Assembly: GCF_026810445.1 (NCBI RefSeq)
Contig: NZ_CP113949.1
Location: 2,976,001 to 3,040,000 of the forward strand
Direction of reading: 5' to 3'
Source of the DNA: Pseudomonas sp. BSw22131
GTDB taxonomy: Bacteria; Pseudomonadota; Gammaproteobacteria; Pseudomonadales; Pseudomonadaceae
DNA length: 64,000 nt
In this document: piece after piece, positions 43,015-51,531 of the stretch
Layout of the letters: each line of letters begins with the position of its first letter
Numbering within the stretch: position 1 is the stretch's first letter
Translations under genes and position numbers: made by a program
The notes under the pieces: model-generated
Told to the model about the DNA's origin: nothing
Databases searched by the model: none
The model's input: the letters and a program-made list of their open reading frames with translations, nothing else

Positions 43015-43290
43015 TATCCCCTGTTTAAATTAATGCCCACCGCTCATAGGGACCTGACATCAGGGAGATTCCTGATTCAGGCGCTCGATAAACAATGGGA
43101 TAGGCGCTGCGGCAGATGGTGTGAATACCTCGCTACCGTCATTGAAAATCACGGTCATATCACGAGCTTGCGGCCCATTTCTTTATAATTTCCGGAACGC
43201 TGAAATCGCTCTGGCGCGCAGGTTTGCTCGACCTCGCGGAAAAACTTTTAGCATTTCCGCCATGATGAATGATTAATGAGTCGTGATAGT
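43015..43290. other. Upstream region of the OprD gene
   Basis: No gene was accepted. A minus-strand frame (43160-43417) starting MMKGSKCLLPEAAEASGRDT has a possible AAAGGA site but no family and was not supported. Confidence 0.3.
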
Positions 43291-43469
43291 CACTATCAAT
43301 TATCGTAATAGTCCGACCCGATAATGCAGTGTTACCGTTGTCGGCGATGAAAGAACATGTATCCCTGCCTGATGCCTCCGCAGCTTCAGGCAGCAGACAC
43401 TTGCTCCCCTTCATCATTCCTTTGGTAAGACTTTTTTAGCCACCTCACTTATGTGCGGTGGCTTTTTTT
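43291..43469 (+). ncRNA. Candidate small RNA or leader with terminator
   Basis: A hairpin TGCCTGA...TCAGGCA lies at about 43363-43392. It is followed by a canonical terminator, AGCCACC/GGTGGCT plus TTTTTTT, at 43438-43469. No plus-strand gene precedes it. A 30-codon frame (43347-43439, MKEHVSLPDASAASGSRHLL and onward) ends at the terminator, so a small peptide is an alternative. AT-rich, promoter-like DNA lies near 43260-43310. Confidence 0.35.
43438..43469 (+). terminator. Rho-independent terminator, plus strand
   Basis: AGCCACCTCACTTATGTGCG stem-loop followed by GTGGC and seven T. It would end the candidate RNA described above. Confidence 0.75.
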
Positions 43470-43523
43470 ATGAATGAACTTTCATATTGCGTTCACCTTT
43501 CATTCCCTATGACAGCCTGTTCG

Positions 43524-44705
43524 CTATAGGGCGGACACAAGCGTCTGGACAAAGCTCCTGATTCGCTCGCAGCCCTTGGCGAGCTGGTTTTCGCCCAACG
43601 TGAAAGACAGGCGTACAAACCCTTGCGCCGGCTCTCCGAAGGCCGCTGCGTCAAGCACCGAGACCCCGGCTTCGCGGTACAACCGCCAGGCGAAATCCAG
43701 CGAACTCAAACCCGTGCCGCGCACATCGACCAGCACGAACATGCCGGCATCAGGCGTGAGTACCGAAATCCCCGGGCAGTCACTCAGCGCAGTCACCACC
43801 AGATCACGACGCCGTCGATAGACATCGCGCATGCCGGCAGTCACCTCCTCGTGAGCCAGCACAGCAGCCAGAGCGCCCTGCATGACGAATCCGGGCAACC
43901 CGTACAGCATGCTCAGCGACAAGGTTTCTGCATGGCTGATCAACAGCGGATCAGCCACTATCCAGCCGCATCGCCAGCCGGTCATGGCGTGGGATTTGGA
44001 CAGGCTGCCAATCACCACACAGCGCTGTTGCATGCCGGGCAGACTGGCCAGACTTTGGTGCTCACGCTCGTAGCACAGGCTTTCGTAGACCTCGTCGACC
44101 ACCACCCACAGATCATGAGCAATCGCCAGATCGGCAATCGCCTGCAGCTCGTTGAGGTCCAGCACGACACCGGTGGGGTTGTTCGGGTTGGACAGGAAAA
44201 TCGCTCGTGTGCGTGGGGTGATTGCCGCTTTCAGTCGCTCGCTGTCCAGACGAAAACCGCTGTCCGGGCTGCATTCAACGCGAACCAATGTGGCGCCGGA
44301 CGCCTTGAGTGTGGCCTCGTAGGTGACGTACATCGGATCAAGGGCAATCACTTCATCACCCGCCTGCAACAGGCACATCGAAGCGACGAACAAGGCGTTC
44401 TGTGCACCTGCCACGGTGATGACGCTTTCTGCCTGCAACGGCCGGCCAAGGCGTGCGGAGTAACGTTGAGCAATGGCCTGGCGCAGGTCCGGGCGGCCGG
44501 CGATGTCAGTGTAATGGGTGTCGCCGGCCCTTAATGCAGTGACCGCCGCCTCGGTGATGAAGTCAGGCGTCGCGAAGTCCGGATCGCCGATGCTGAGGAT
44601 GATCACATCCTCGCCGGCGCGCTTTGCGTCAAAAGCTGCGTGGTGTATGTCCCAGGCCGCCACGCCGTGCCCGGAAATACGCTCGACGAAGGGTGAAAAA
44701 CGCAT
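43524..44705 (-). CDS. PLP-dependent aminotransferase, class I/II
   Basis: The 393-residue fold-type I aminotransferase starts MRFSPFVERISGHGVAAWDI. The PLP-binding Lys is in GSLSKSHAMTGWRCGW. Other landmarks are LSNPNNPTGVVL, DEVYESLCYE and the C-terminal Arg in FVRLSFTL for the substrate carboxylate. The family covers aspartate, tyrosine and branched-chain amino acid transamination. No pathway genes adjoin it, so the specific amino acid is not indicated. Confidence 0.85.
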   Translation of the reverse strand: MRFSPFVERISGHGVAAWDIHHAAFDAKRAGEDVIILSIGDPDFATPDFITEAAVTALRAGDTHYTDIAGRPDLRQAIAQRYSARLGRPLQAESVITVAGAQNALFVASMCLLQAGDEVIALDPMYVTYEATLKASGATLVRVECSPDSGFRLDSERLKAAITPRTRAIFLSNPNNPTGVVLDLNELQAIADLAIAHDLWVVVDEVYESLCYEREHQSLASLPGMQQRCVVIGSLSKSHAMTGWRCGWIVADPLLISHAETLSLSMLYGLPGFVMQGALAAVLAHEEVTAGMRDVYRRRRDLVVTALSDCPGISVLTPDAGMFVLVDVRGTGLSSLDFAWRLYREAGVSVLDAAAFGEPAQGFVRLSFTLGENQLAKGCERIRSFVQTLVSAL

Positions 44706-44792
44706 GGGAGAGCCTCTCTATAAGGGATTGAGCGTTAGCCGGTCCGCGCCTGAAAACGCGAGCCGCCACGCCACTTCAGGGTGAGCGCGTGC

Positions 44793-45785
44793 TTAGAGAT
44801 CAAACCGGTCCACCACCCTGCGCCGTTCGTTGTCATCGCGCATGTCGTAGCCCACGGTGGTTGAGATATTGGTGTGGTGCGCGAGCTTTTGCGCAATCGA
44901 CAGGTCGTGTTCTTCGATCACACGGGTAATGAAAGACCGCCGAAAGTCGTGCGGCATGATCTCTACGCCGACCTGCCGGCCACGCTGTTTGGCAATGAAG
45001 TAGATCGCGTGCTTGGTGATGCGCTCGCGGGTGATATGGCTGCCACGGCGGATGCGATTGAACAGAAAAGGATCGTCCCTGACGCCTTCCGGCAGGCAGG
45101 AGCGGCGCAATTGGAGCCAGTCGTTCAAGGCGTCGAACGCCCAGGTCGGGGCGTATTTGATCAGTTGCCGGTTGCCTTTGCCGGTCACTCGCAGGCTGCG
45201 TTCGGCAAAATCCAGCTGCGCCAGGTTGAGGTTCACCGACTCCGATTTGCGCATCCCGGAGCCGTACAGAATCGCAATCAATGCAGCATCGCGTTTGCCC
45301 TGCGGCCTGGGGTCGGCGGCGCAGACGTCCATCAACTCCTTGATCAGCGTGCGTCGGATGTTTCGACCGCGGCTCAAGCGGGTGCCACCAATGGCCTGAA
45401 TCGAGCGGATTTTCAACAGATGCTCATGACTGATCAGGTCCTGTCGCCACGCCTCGTTCATCACGCCGCGAATCGCGTTCACATACAGCGATGACGTATT
45501 GGGCGCGTAGTTGTCGTCGCGCAGTGTCGAGACCAGCGCCGTGATATGGCCCGGCTGCAACTGATGCCACGGAATGTCGTGCAGGTCGACGTCGACAAAG
45601 CCCAAGCGGTCGGCGGCGTCCTGCAAGACGTAGTTGATGGTCAAGCGACTCGACGGCGCCAGGCGCGCCAGGTACAGCGCCAAGGGCGACTGAACGCTGG
45701 GCATCCGTGGCGCTGCAGTGATACTCGGGTCTTCGGCCTGATTGTGTTGTGCAGCGCCGGGAAACCGGTCAGGGATGTCAGACAC
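44793..45785 (-). CDS. Solitary tyrosine recombinase / integrase
   Basis: The 330-residue protein has an N-terminal SAM-like DNA-binding region. The catalytic set is complete: Arg179 in GSGMRKSE, Lys203 in TGKGNR, His279 and Arg282 in PHDFRR, His304 in LAHHTN, nucleophile Tyr313 in STTVGYD. Such enzymes usually move genomic islands or resolve chromosomes. No tRNA, att repeat or cargo genes are seen on either side, and codon usage matches the chromosome, so it looks like a domesticated or stranded integrase. It is convergent with no mobile DNA nearby. Confidence 0.8.
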   Translation of the reverse strand: MSDIPDRFPGAAQHNQAEDPSITAAPRMPSVQSPLALYLARLAPSSRLTINYVLQDAADRLGFVDVDLHDIPWHQLQPGHITALVSTLRDDNYAPNTSSLYVNAIRGVMNEAWRQDLISHEHLLKIRSIQAIGGTRLSRGRNIRRTLIKELMDVCAADPRPQGKRDAALIAILYGSGMRKSESVNLNLAQLDFAERSLRVTGKGNRQLIKYAPTWAFDALNDWLQLRRSCLPEGVRDDPFLFNRIRRGSHITRERITKHAIYFIAKQRGRQVGVEIMPHDFRRSFITRVIEEHDLSIAQKLAHHTNISTTVGYDMRDDNERRRVVDRFDL

Positions 45786-45961
45786 GTTAAGAAGGCGCTC
45801 CTGTGACGCCGAAGGCTCTGGAATGGCCTTTTTGCCAAGCTGAAAATCAAGACTCTACAGCACAGCCCCAAGGTTTAATCAACTGTCACTAGCAGAGCCG
45901 CAACCACGGACCATAATCAACGGGCTGACTCTCCTTCTGACCGTTCTGGAGCACCACCACG

Positions 45962-46510
45962 ATGAAAAGCCCTCACGAACCCATCGCAGGATCCCGCGCA
46001 CTGTTGCTGGGGGTTTGCCTGGCCGCCGCCCTGCTGTCCGGCCCGGCACGTGCCGCAGGCGACGAAGACGCGCCACCCAAGCCCAACTGCCCGAAAGGCC
46101 AGGTCTGGGACAGCGCCAGCAAAAAATGCGTCACTCAGGTGAGCAAAGCCGTTTCGGACGCCGACCGCACGGACTACGCCTATCGCCTGGCCAAGGACGA
46201 GCGCTATGAGGAAGCGTTGTCCCTGCTCGACACCTTGCAAAACCCCAACACGGCCAAGGCCCTCAACTACCGCGGCTACGCAACCCGTAAATTAGGGCGC
46301 ACCGACGAAGGCATCAGCTATTACCTGAAGTCTGTTGCACTGGACCCTGCCTACGCGCAAGTGCGGGAATATCTGGGCGAAGCCTATGTGATCAAGGGCC
46401 GTTTGGACCTGGCGCAGGAGCAACTGGCGACCATCGAAACCTTGTGCAGCAGAACGTGTGAGGAATACCAGGACCTGGCCGAAGCCATCGCCCAGGCACC
46501 CCAAACCTGA
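45962..46510 (+). CDS. Exported TPR protein
   Basis: The 182-residue protein has a cleavable signal (GSRALLLGVCLAAALLSGPARAA), so it is periplasmic. A short Cys-containing segment (PNCPKGQVWDSASKKCVTQ) precedes two to three tetratricopeptide repeats (EEALSLLDTLQN, AKALNYRGYATRKLGRTDEG and AYAQVREYLGEAYVIKGRLD). TPR domains hold protein partners. Two further Cys lie near the C-terminus (LCSRTCEE). The partner is unknown. Confidence 0.75.
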   Translation: MKSPHEPIAGSRALLLGVCLAAALLSGPARAAGDEDAPPKPNCPKGQVWDSASKKCVTQVSKAVSDADRTDYAYRLAKDERYEEALSLLDTLQNPNTAKALNYRGYATRKLGRTDEGISYYLKSVALDPAYAQVREYLGEAYVIKGRLDLAQEQLATIETLCSRTCEEYQDLAEAIAQAPQT

Positions 46511-46695
46511 TGCACCACCGGCGCCGGACTGTGCCCTCGACCCAGAGCGGCCGGGCGTTTAATGTCTGGAATCGGCGCCGGGTTTCTGGTCTAGTAGCGC
46601 GCGTGTCGTTGCGAACCGCTGCAGCGACCGCCTCGTTTTGACTGCCGCGCAACGTGCCGCACGGTTCATTGCTGCAACGATAAAAGGTACCGCTG
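46511..46695. other. Gap before copC
   Basis: It probably holds the copCD promoter. No clear copper-response palindrome was recognised. Confidence 0.3.
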
Positions 46696-47085
46696 ATGTC
46701 CGCTCATCCCCTCAAGAAAGCCCTTGCCGCTGTAGCTGTTCTTGCTTCCCTCGCTGCCACCACTTCCGCCCTCGCCCATGCCCATCTGGAAAACCAGTCG
46801 CCCCCCGCTGACAGCGAAGTGCCGTCGCCCAAAGAACTGCGACTGACGTTCTCCGAAGGCGTCGAGGAAAAATTCAGCAAAGTCAGCATCAGCGTGGACG
46901 GCCCGGGTCAAGGCACAGAGGTCATTGCCGCACAGACTATCGCCACGGACCCTGCTGACAAGAAAACCCTGATTGTCACGCCCGCTGCTCCGCTCACCCC
47001 CGGCAAGTACAAGATCGAGTGGCACGCGGTGTCAGTCGACACGCACAAAAGTGAAGGCGTCTATCGCTTCACGGTAACCCCGTAA
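46696..47085 (+). CDS. copC: Periplasmic copper-binding protein CopC
   Basis: The 129-residue start is MSAHPLKKALAAVAVLASLA. The signal peptide is cleaved before HAHLENQSPP, which leaves the N-terminal His copper ligand of the CopC beta-barrel. Further ligands are at WHAVSVDTHKSEG (His and Asp). It binds Cu(II) in the periplasm and delivers it to CopD, which is encoded four bases downstream. The Met-rich Cu(I) loop of longer CopC forms is absent, so this is a Cu(II)-type CopC. Confidence 0.9.
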   Translation: MSAHPLKKALAAVAVLASLAATTSALAHAHLENQSPPADSEVPSPKELRLTFSEGVEEKFSKVSISVDGPGQGTEVIAAQTIATDPADKKTLIVTPAAPLTPGKYKIEWHAVSVDTHKSEGVYRFTVTP

Positions 47086-47089
47086 AGCC

Positions 47090-47962
47090 ATGCACGAAGG
47101 ATTGATCCTGTGCCGCTTTGTGCATTTCGGCGCGGTGTTGCTGCTGTTCGGCATCAGCGCATTCGGGATGTTGTTCCGGGCCTGCCTTGCAGGTTTCAAC
47201 AGCAGCCCGCTGGCGCGCCATGTCGGGCAGCTGCGCAAGTGGCTTGCTGCCCTGGCCTTGCTGAGCGCCCTTGTGTGGCTAGCGCTGACCGCAGCGAGTA
47301 TGGCTGGCGACTGGCGCGACGGCTGGGCGCCGGACACCCTCGCACTGGTGCTGGGTTACACTTTTTTCGGGCACGTGTGGATCGTCCATCTGAGCCTCAA
47401 CCTGCTGGTGCTGCTTGCCGTTTATCGGCTGATACCGGTGTCATCCACTTTTTACGTCGTAGTCGTCGCGCTGCTGTTGTTCACGCTGGCGCCCGTCGGC
47501 CACGGTGCAATGTTCGACGGGGTTTACGGGCTGCTGTTGATCACCAACCAGATGTTCCATTTAAGCGGCGTTGGCACCTGGCTTGGTGGGCTGTTGATGC
47601 TGGCGATGTTACTGGCGACGCCACAAGGGATTGACCTGCGCAGGGTGTTACTGCGCTTCAGCGGTATTGGCTACGCTCTGGTGGCGACGATTATCGTGAC
47701 CGGCCTGATCAATGTCCGCGCATTGAGCGGCGCGCTGTGGCCTGAGCCCGCGTTGAGTGGATTTGGTCTGGTACTGGCGATTAAGGCCAGCCTGGTGCTG
47801 GCGATGCTGGGACTGGCGGCGGTCAACCGCACGCTGGCCAAGTCTCAAGCGCCGGATTGGCGGTTGTTGCGTGCCAGCGTGCTGCTCGAAGGCGTGCTGG
47901 GCATGGCGGCGTTGGCGGCGGTTTCACTGCTGGGCACCCTGCCACCGATGCTCGCGGGATGA
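47090..47962 (+). CDS. copD: Copper-import membrane protein CopD
   Basis: The 290-residue protein has eight predicted helices and starts MHEGLILCRFVHFGAVLLLF. Conserved His residues in transmembrane positions are typical of the CopD/PcoD domain: FVHFGAVL, HVWIVHLSLNL, GHGAMFDG, MFHLSGVGTWLGG. It receives copper from CopC for uptake into the cytoplasm. It is 4 bases after copC, in one operon. Confidence 0.9.
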   Translation: MHEGLILCRFVHFGAVLLLFGISAFGMLFRACLAGFNSSPLARHVGQLRKWLAALALLSALVWLALTAASMAGDWRDGWAPDTLALVLGYTFFGHVWIVHLSLNLLVLLAVYRLIPVSSTFYVVVVALLLFTLAPVGHGAMFDGVYGLLLITNQMFHLSGVGTWLGGLLMLAMLLATPQGIDLRRVLLRFSGIGYALVATIIVTGLINVRALSGALWPEPALSGFGLVLAIKASLVLAMLGLAAVNRTLAKSQAPDWRLLRASVLLEGVLGMAALAAVSLLGTLPPMLAG

Positions 47963-48058
47963 TCCGCAGTTGGCGGAATTTGAGCGCAAGACTCGGAGTG
48001 CCCGCTGGCGGCTGAGCGAATAATCTGCACAGCATCACTCTTCAGAGGGCACGCCGCC

Positions 48059-49183
48059 ATGTCATCCGTCAAAGCCGTTGCACACCCCGCTGCGCGCGCC
48101 AGTGCCGTCGAGCAGGATCCTCGCTGGGCGGCTGTCATGGCGCGCGATGCATCGGCGCAGGGCCAGTTTGTCTACGCCGTGCGCACCACGGGGATTTACT
48201 GCCCGCCCGGCAGCAGAGCCCGCCTCCCCCGGCCAGAGAATGTCGAATTCTTCGACAGCGCCAGCCAGGCACAGGCCGCAGGGTATCGACCCAGCAAACG
48301 CGCCTTGGGCCAGCAGACAGAACTGGCTGAGCAACACGCCAGGCTGGTGGCCCAAGCGTGTCGCCAGATTGCCAACGCCGAGCAACTGCCCAGCCTGCAC
48401 CAATTGGCGGAACACGCTGGCCTGAGCCCTTGGCATTTTCACCGTATCTTCAAACAGCTGACCGGGCTGACGCCCAAACACTACGCCGCCGCTCATCGCG
48501 GCCAAAAGATGCGTCAGAAGCTGGGCGATGAGGTCTCAATCACCGACGCACTCTACGACGCTGGTTTCAACTCCAACAGCCGTTTCTATGAGGCGTCCGA
48601 CAAGCTGCTGGGCATGAAGCCCACGGACTACCGAAAAGGCGGCACTGATCACGAGATTCGTTTCGCAGTCGGCGAGTGTTCATTGGGCGCGATTCTGGTG
48701 GCGCAAAGCGCTCGGGGCATTTGCGCGATTTTGCTGGGCGATGATCCGCAGCAACTGGTACGCAACCTTCAAGACACCTTCCACAGCGCAACGCTGGTGG
48801 GCTGCGACGCCCGATTCGAGCAGTGGGTTGCCACGGTGGTGGGGTTTGTCGAGGCACCAGGAGTAGGCCTTGATCTGCCGCTGGACATCCGAGGCACGGC
48901 GTTTCAGCAGCGGGTCTGGCAGGCACTGGCACAGATCCCGGCGGGCAGCACCGCCAGTTACGCTGAAATCGCCCAGCTAATCGGCGCGCCAAAGTCGTTT
49001 CGAGCGGTGGCTCAGGCGTGTGGCGCCAACACACTGGCCGTGGCCATCCCTTGTCATCGGGTGGTGCGCAGCGATGGCGCGCTGTCGGGCTATCGCTGGG
49101 GTGTGGAGCGCAAACAGGTTTTGCTTGAGCGCGAAGCGTCAGCGAGTGATGCGCTGACAACAGGCTCGTCTCCACGAGCCTGA
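48059..49183 (+). CDS. ada: Ada-type regulator/O6-methylguanine-DNA methyltransferase with degenerate N-terminal zinc site
   Basis: The 374-residue protein keeps the full Ada architecture: N-terminal Ada_Zn domain (1-85), AraC-type helix-turn-helix region (about 100-185, LHQLAEHAGLSPWHFHRIFK) and C-terminal O6-methylguanine methyltransferase with intact active site AIPCHRVVRSDGALSGYRWG. The N-terminal zinc site is odd. Cys48 (methylphosphotriester acceptor position) remains in YCPPGS, but the other three ligands of the usual C-x3-C...C-x2-C set are replaced (Ser52, Ser79 and Ala82, in RPSKRA where RPCKRC is usual). Zinc-dependent phosphotriester repair and methyl-induced DNA binding should fail, while base repair should remain. 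Confidence 0.85.
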   Translation: MSSVKAVAHPAARASAVEQDPRWAAVMARDASAQGQFVYAVRTTGIYCPPGSRARLPRPENVEFFDSASQAQAAGYRPSKRALGQQTELAEQHARLVAQACRQIANAEQLPSLHQLAEHAGLSPWHFHRIFKQLTGLTPKHYAAAHRGQKMRQKLGDEVSITDALYDAGFNSNSRFYEASDKLLGMKPTDYRKGGTDHEIRFAVGECSLGAILVAQSARGICAILLGDDPQQLVRNLQDTFHSATLVGCDARFEQWVATVVGFVEAPGVGLDLPLDIRGTAFQQRVWQALAQIPAGSTASYAEIAQLIGAPKSFRAVAQACGANTLAVAIPCHRVVRSDGALSGYRWGVERKQVLLEREASASDALTTGSSPRA

Positions 49184-49284
49184 ACCAGTCGGTAACAACT
49201 TCACGAACAACTTCGCGACGCCTGCTGCCCGCTATCGACTAGCCTTTTTTTGACTAAAAACCCCGTCAGAGAGAGCAATTGCCG

Positions 49285-49806
49285 ATGAGCAACTCAGTTC
49301 CGTACCGCCAAGCTGTAGCGAGCACGCGCAAGGCACCTTGCCCCACGACGTTCTGGTTGATCGCCGATCAACTCAATGCACGCACCGAAGACGAACGCCG
49401 GCGCTACATTCACGCAGGATTTCCGCCTAACTGGATCAAGGCCGTACGCGAGGCGTTCAGTCTGTGCCCGCAGCGCCTCTCGCAGTTGCTGAATGCGTCG
49501 ACATCCACCCTCGAACGGCGGCAACGACACCAGCAGCCTCTGGACCTGGTGTCATCTGAACGCATGGACCGCGTCGCCGACATAGCCCTTCAGGCCTCCC
49601 GCATTCTGGGAGACCAGCGTTCCGCCAGCCAGTGGATGATGGCACGCAACCCCGCATTGAATGACCAGCCGCCCATCAAGCTGTGCGAGACCGAAATAGG
49701 CGCCCGCCAGATTCGAAGGGTGTTGGCGGCAATGCCGGAGCAGCCTGCCGGTCAACGATGGGTATCGACCACCACCCTGCCGCGCACGCTGCCCTGCAAC
49801 AACTGA
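49285..49806 (+). CDS. Xre/MbcA/ParS-type antitoxin, no toxin partner
   Basis: The 173-residue start is [20 protein letters not shown]. The N-terminal half has a helix-turn-helix-like region ([20 protein letters not shown]). The C-terminal half is a DUF2384 toxin-binding domain ([40 protein letters not shown]). In RES-Xre modules a RES-domain toxin follows directly; here the next gene is the convergent acuI. The last 55 bases overlap acuI tail to tail, and the C-terminal tail ([16 protein letters not shown]) is encoded there. It is an orphan antitoxin. Confidence 0.7.
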   Translation: MSNSVPYRQAVASTRKAPCPTTFWLIADQLNARTEDERRRYIHAGFPPNWIKAVREAFSLCPQRLSQLLNASTSTLERRQRHQQPLDLVSSERMDRVADIALQASRILGDQRSASQWMMARNPALNDQPPIKLCETEIGARQIRRVLAAMPEQPAGQRWVSTTTLPRTLPCNN

Positions 49807-50735
49807 TGCGCCACCTCGACCGCCTCATTGAGGCCGATTTCGTGGCTGATCAACGGGAGCAGAGTCTTGTCCAGATCCACCGCCAGTCGTGCCCAGGCGT
49901 CAACCCGATCCTGGTAAGGTCGCATCACGCTGTCGATGCCCGCCAACGTCACACCACGCAGGATAAACGGCGCCACCGAACCAGGGAATTCCATGCCTTG
50001 TGCCAGGCCGCACGCGGCCACCGTGCCGCGATAACGGGTGGTGGCGCAGACGTTGGCCAGCGTGTGGCTGCCGACTGAATCGATGGCTGCCGCCCAACGC
50101 TCCTTCCCCAGCGGGCGGCCGGGTTCAGACAAGGTCGCACGGTCGATGATCTCGGCCGCACCCAGTTGCTTGAGGTACTCGCTCTCAGCCATGCGGCCGG
50201 TCGAGGCCACCACGCGGTACCCCAGCCCGGCCAGCAGGGCGATGGCAAAACTGCCGACACCACCATTGGCGCCGGTCACCAGCACCTCGCCTTTGTCCGG
50301 CGTGAGGCCATTTTTTTCAAGCGCCATGACCGCCAGCATTGCCGTGTAACCCGCAGTGCCGATGGCCATTGCCTCTGAGGCACTAAACGCGGTGGGCAGC
50401 GGTATCAGCCATTTGCCTTGCAGGCGGGCTTTTTGCGCCAGTCCGCCCCAATGCCCTTCGCCAACGCCCCAACCGTTGAGAAGCACTGCGTCGCCCGGCT
50501 TGAAGTCGGGGTGGCTGCTGGTTGAAACGGTGCCGGCGAGATCAACCCCCGGCACCATCGGAAACGTGCGCACCACCGGACCTTTTCCGGTGATGGCCAA
50601 GGCGTCCTTATAGTTGAGCGTGCTGTAGGCCACGTCGAGCGTGACATCGCCGTCCGGCAAATCCGCTTCATCAAGGGATGCCACGCGCGCGTGATAACCG
50701 CTGTCGTCTTTGTTGATCAAAATACCGTTGAACAT
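49752..50735 (-). CDS. acuI: Acrylyl-CoA reductase-type MDR oxidoreductase AcuI
   Basis: The 327-residue start is [20 protein letters not shown], with AAAGGAGG upstream. It is a zinc-free medium-chain reductase of the YhdH/AcuI group: [34 protein letters not shown], and the NADP loop [20 protein letters not shown]. It reduces acryloyl-CoA to propionyl-CoA and detoxifies acrylate-like metabolites. A TetR-type operator lies 15 bases upstream of the start and is shared in sequence with the adjacent tetR gene, which supports substrate-induced expression. Confidence 0.9.
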   Translation of the reverse strand: MFNGILINKDDSGYHARVASLDEADLPDGDVTLDVAYSTLNYKDALAITGKGPVVRTFPMVPGVDLAGTVSTSSHPDFKPGDAVLLNGWGVGEGHWGGLAQKARLQGKWLIPLPTAFSASEAMAIGTAGYTAMLAVMALEKNGLTPDKGEVLVTGANGGVGSFAIALLAGLGYRVVASTGRMAESEYLKQLGAAEIIDRATLSEPGRPLGKERWAAAIDSVGSHTLANVCATTRYRGTVAACGLAQGMEFPGSVAPFILRGVTLAGIDSVMRPYQDRVDAWARLAVDLDKTLLPLISHEIGLNEAVEVAHQLLQGSVRGRVVVDTHR

Positions 50736-50749
50736 GCATGCCTCCTTTT

Positions 50750-50764
50750 TAGACCGATCGTCTA
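50750..50764. promoter_or_regulatory. TetR operator upstream of acuI
   Basis: TAGACCGATCGTCTA, a near-palindrome 15 bases upstream of the acuI start. The same 14-base core occurs upstream of tetR at 51444-51458. Confidence 0.7.
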
Positions 50765-50796
50765 GAACCAGACCAGATGAACCCGCGTTGAATGCA

Positions 50797-51432
50797 TTAC
50801 CGGGGAAGCCCGCGCAAGAAACCTGCGATGAAGGTGTTGAGTGGCGCGTCGCTCTGCACCAGCCGGGCGCGCAATACAGCGCCTTCCCAACCGATCCAGA
50901 AATAGGCAGCCAGCTCGGCGCAATCGGCACCGGCGGGTAACTCTCCATCGGCTTTAGCGGCTTCAAGGCACTGCGCCAAGCGGCTTTGCCATGACACGAA
51001 AATGCTTTCCAGATGCTCGCGATACCCCGCGGGGAGCATGCTCACCTCCTGGCCCATGTTGCCCACCAGGCACCCACGCCTGAAGCCATGTCGCGCCATA
51101 CTCGCCCGCGAATGCTGGACGAACCCGGCAAGCCGCTCCAGCGGTGACAAGGCTTCGTCGAGCAGCCAGCGATCCAGACGACGTGCGAAATAGTCGGCAT
51201 AACTGTCGAGTACCGCGCGGCCAAAGGCGTCTTTGCTGGCGAAATAGTGATAAAACGAGCCCTTGGGCACTCCGACCCGCTTGAGAATGCCGTCGATGCC
51301 AGTGGCCGTAAACGCCTGTTCAGTGAGCACCTCAACGCCGCAGCGAATCAACGCCTGGCGGGTGTCAGTGTGTTGGCGGTCAACCTTGGGCGGGCGACCG
51401 GGCTTGCGAGGTAACGGAGTGTTTTCAGTCAT
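50797..51432 (-). CDS. TetR-family repressor (AcuR-like)
   Basis: The 211-residue start is [20 protein letters not shown]. The helix-turn-helix is [20 protein letters not shown] followed by [10 protein letters not shown]. The C-terminal TetR_C domain ([20 protein letters not shown]) is typical of the YcdC/AcuR-like group that senses acrylate-type electrophiles. It lies upstream of acuI in the same direction. Both promoters carry the same operator, so it should repress itself and acuI. Confidence 0.85.
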   Translation of the reverse strand: MTENTPLPRKPGRPPKVDRQHTDTRQALIRCGVEVLTEQAFTATGIDGILKRVGVPKGSFYHYFASKDAFGRAVLDSYADYFARRLDRWLLDEALSPLERLAGFVQHSRASMARHGFRRGCLVGNMGQEVSMLPAGYREHLESIFVSWQSRLAQCLEAAKADGELPAGADCAELAAYFWIGWEGAVLRARLVQSDAPLNTFIAGFLRGLPR

Positions 51433-51443
51433 GGACTGGATAT

Positions 51444-51458
51444 TAGACCGATCGTCTT
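51444..51458. promoter_or_regulatory. TetR operator upstream of the tetR gene
   Basis: TAGACCGATCGTCTT, 12-26 bases before the tetR start codon. It overlaps the expected promoter, which fits autorepression. Confidence 0.65.
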
Positions 51459-51531
51459 TAAAATCAAATTCGCCTGAAGACTCTTGTACGCGGCGCACTT
51501 ACTCACTCAATTCCTCTTGGAGAACCTGCCC

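Noticed and set aside
43160..43417. 85-residue minus-strand frame upstream of the OprD gene
   Set aside because: A weak ribosome site exists but there is no family, and the frame lies across the candidate RNA and promoter DNA.
44793..45785. Integrase as the end of a genomic island covering the CopCD/Ada region
   Set aside because: No tRNA, att repeats or composition change at either side; the neighbours are ordinary chromosomal genes.
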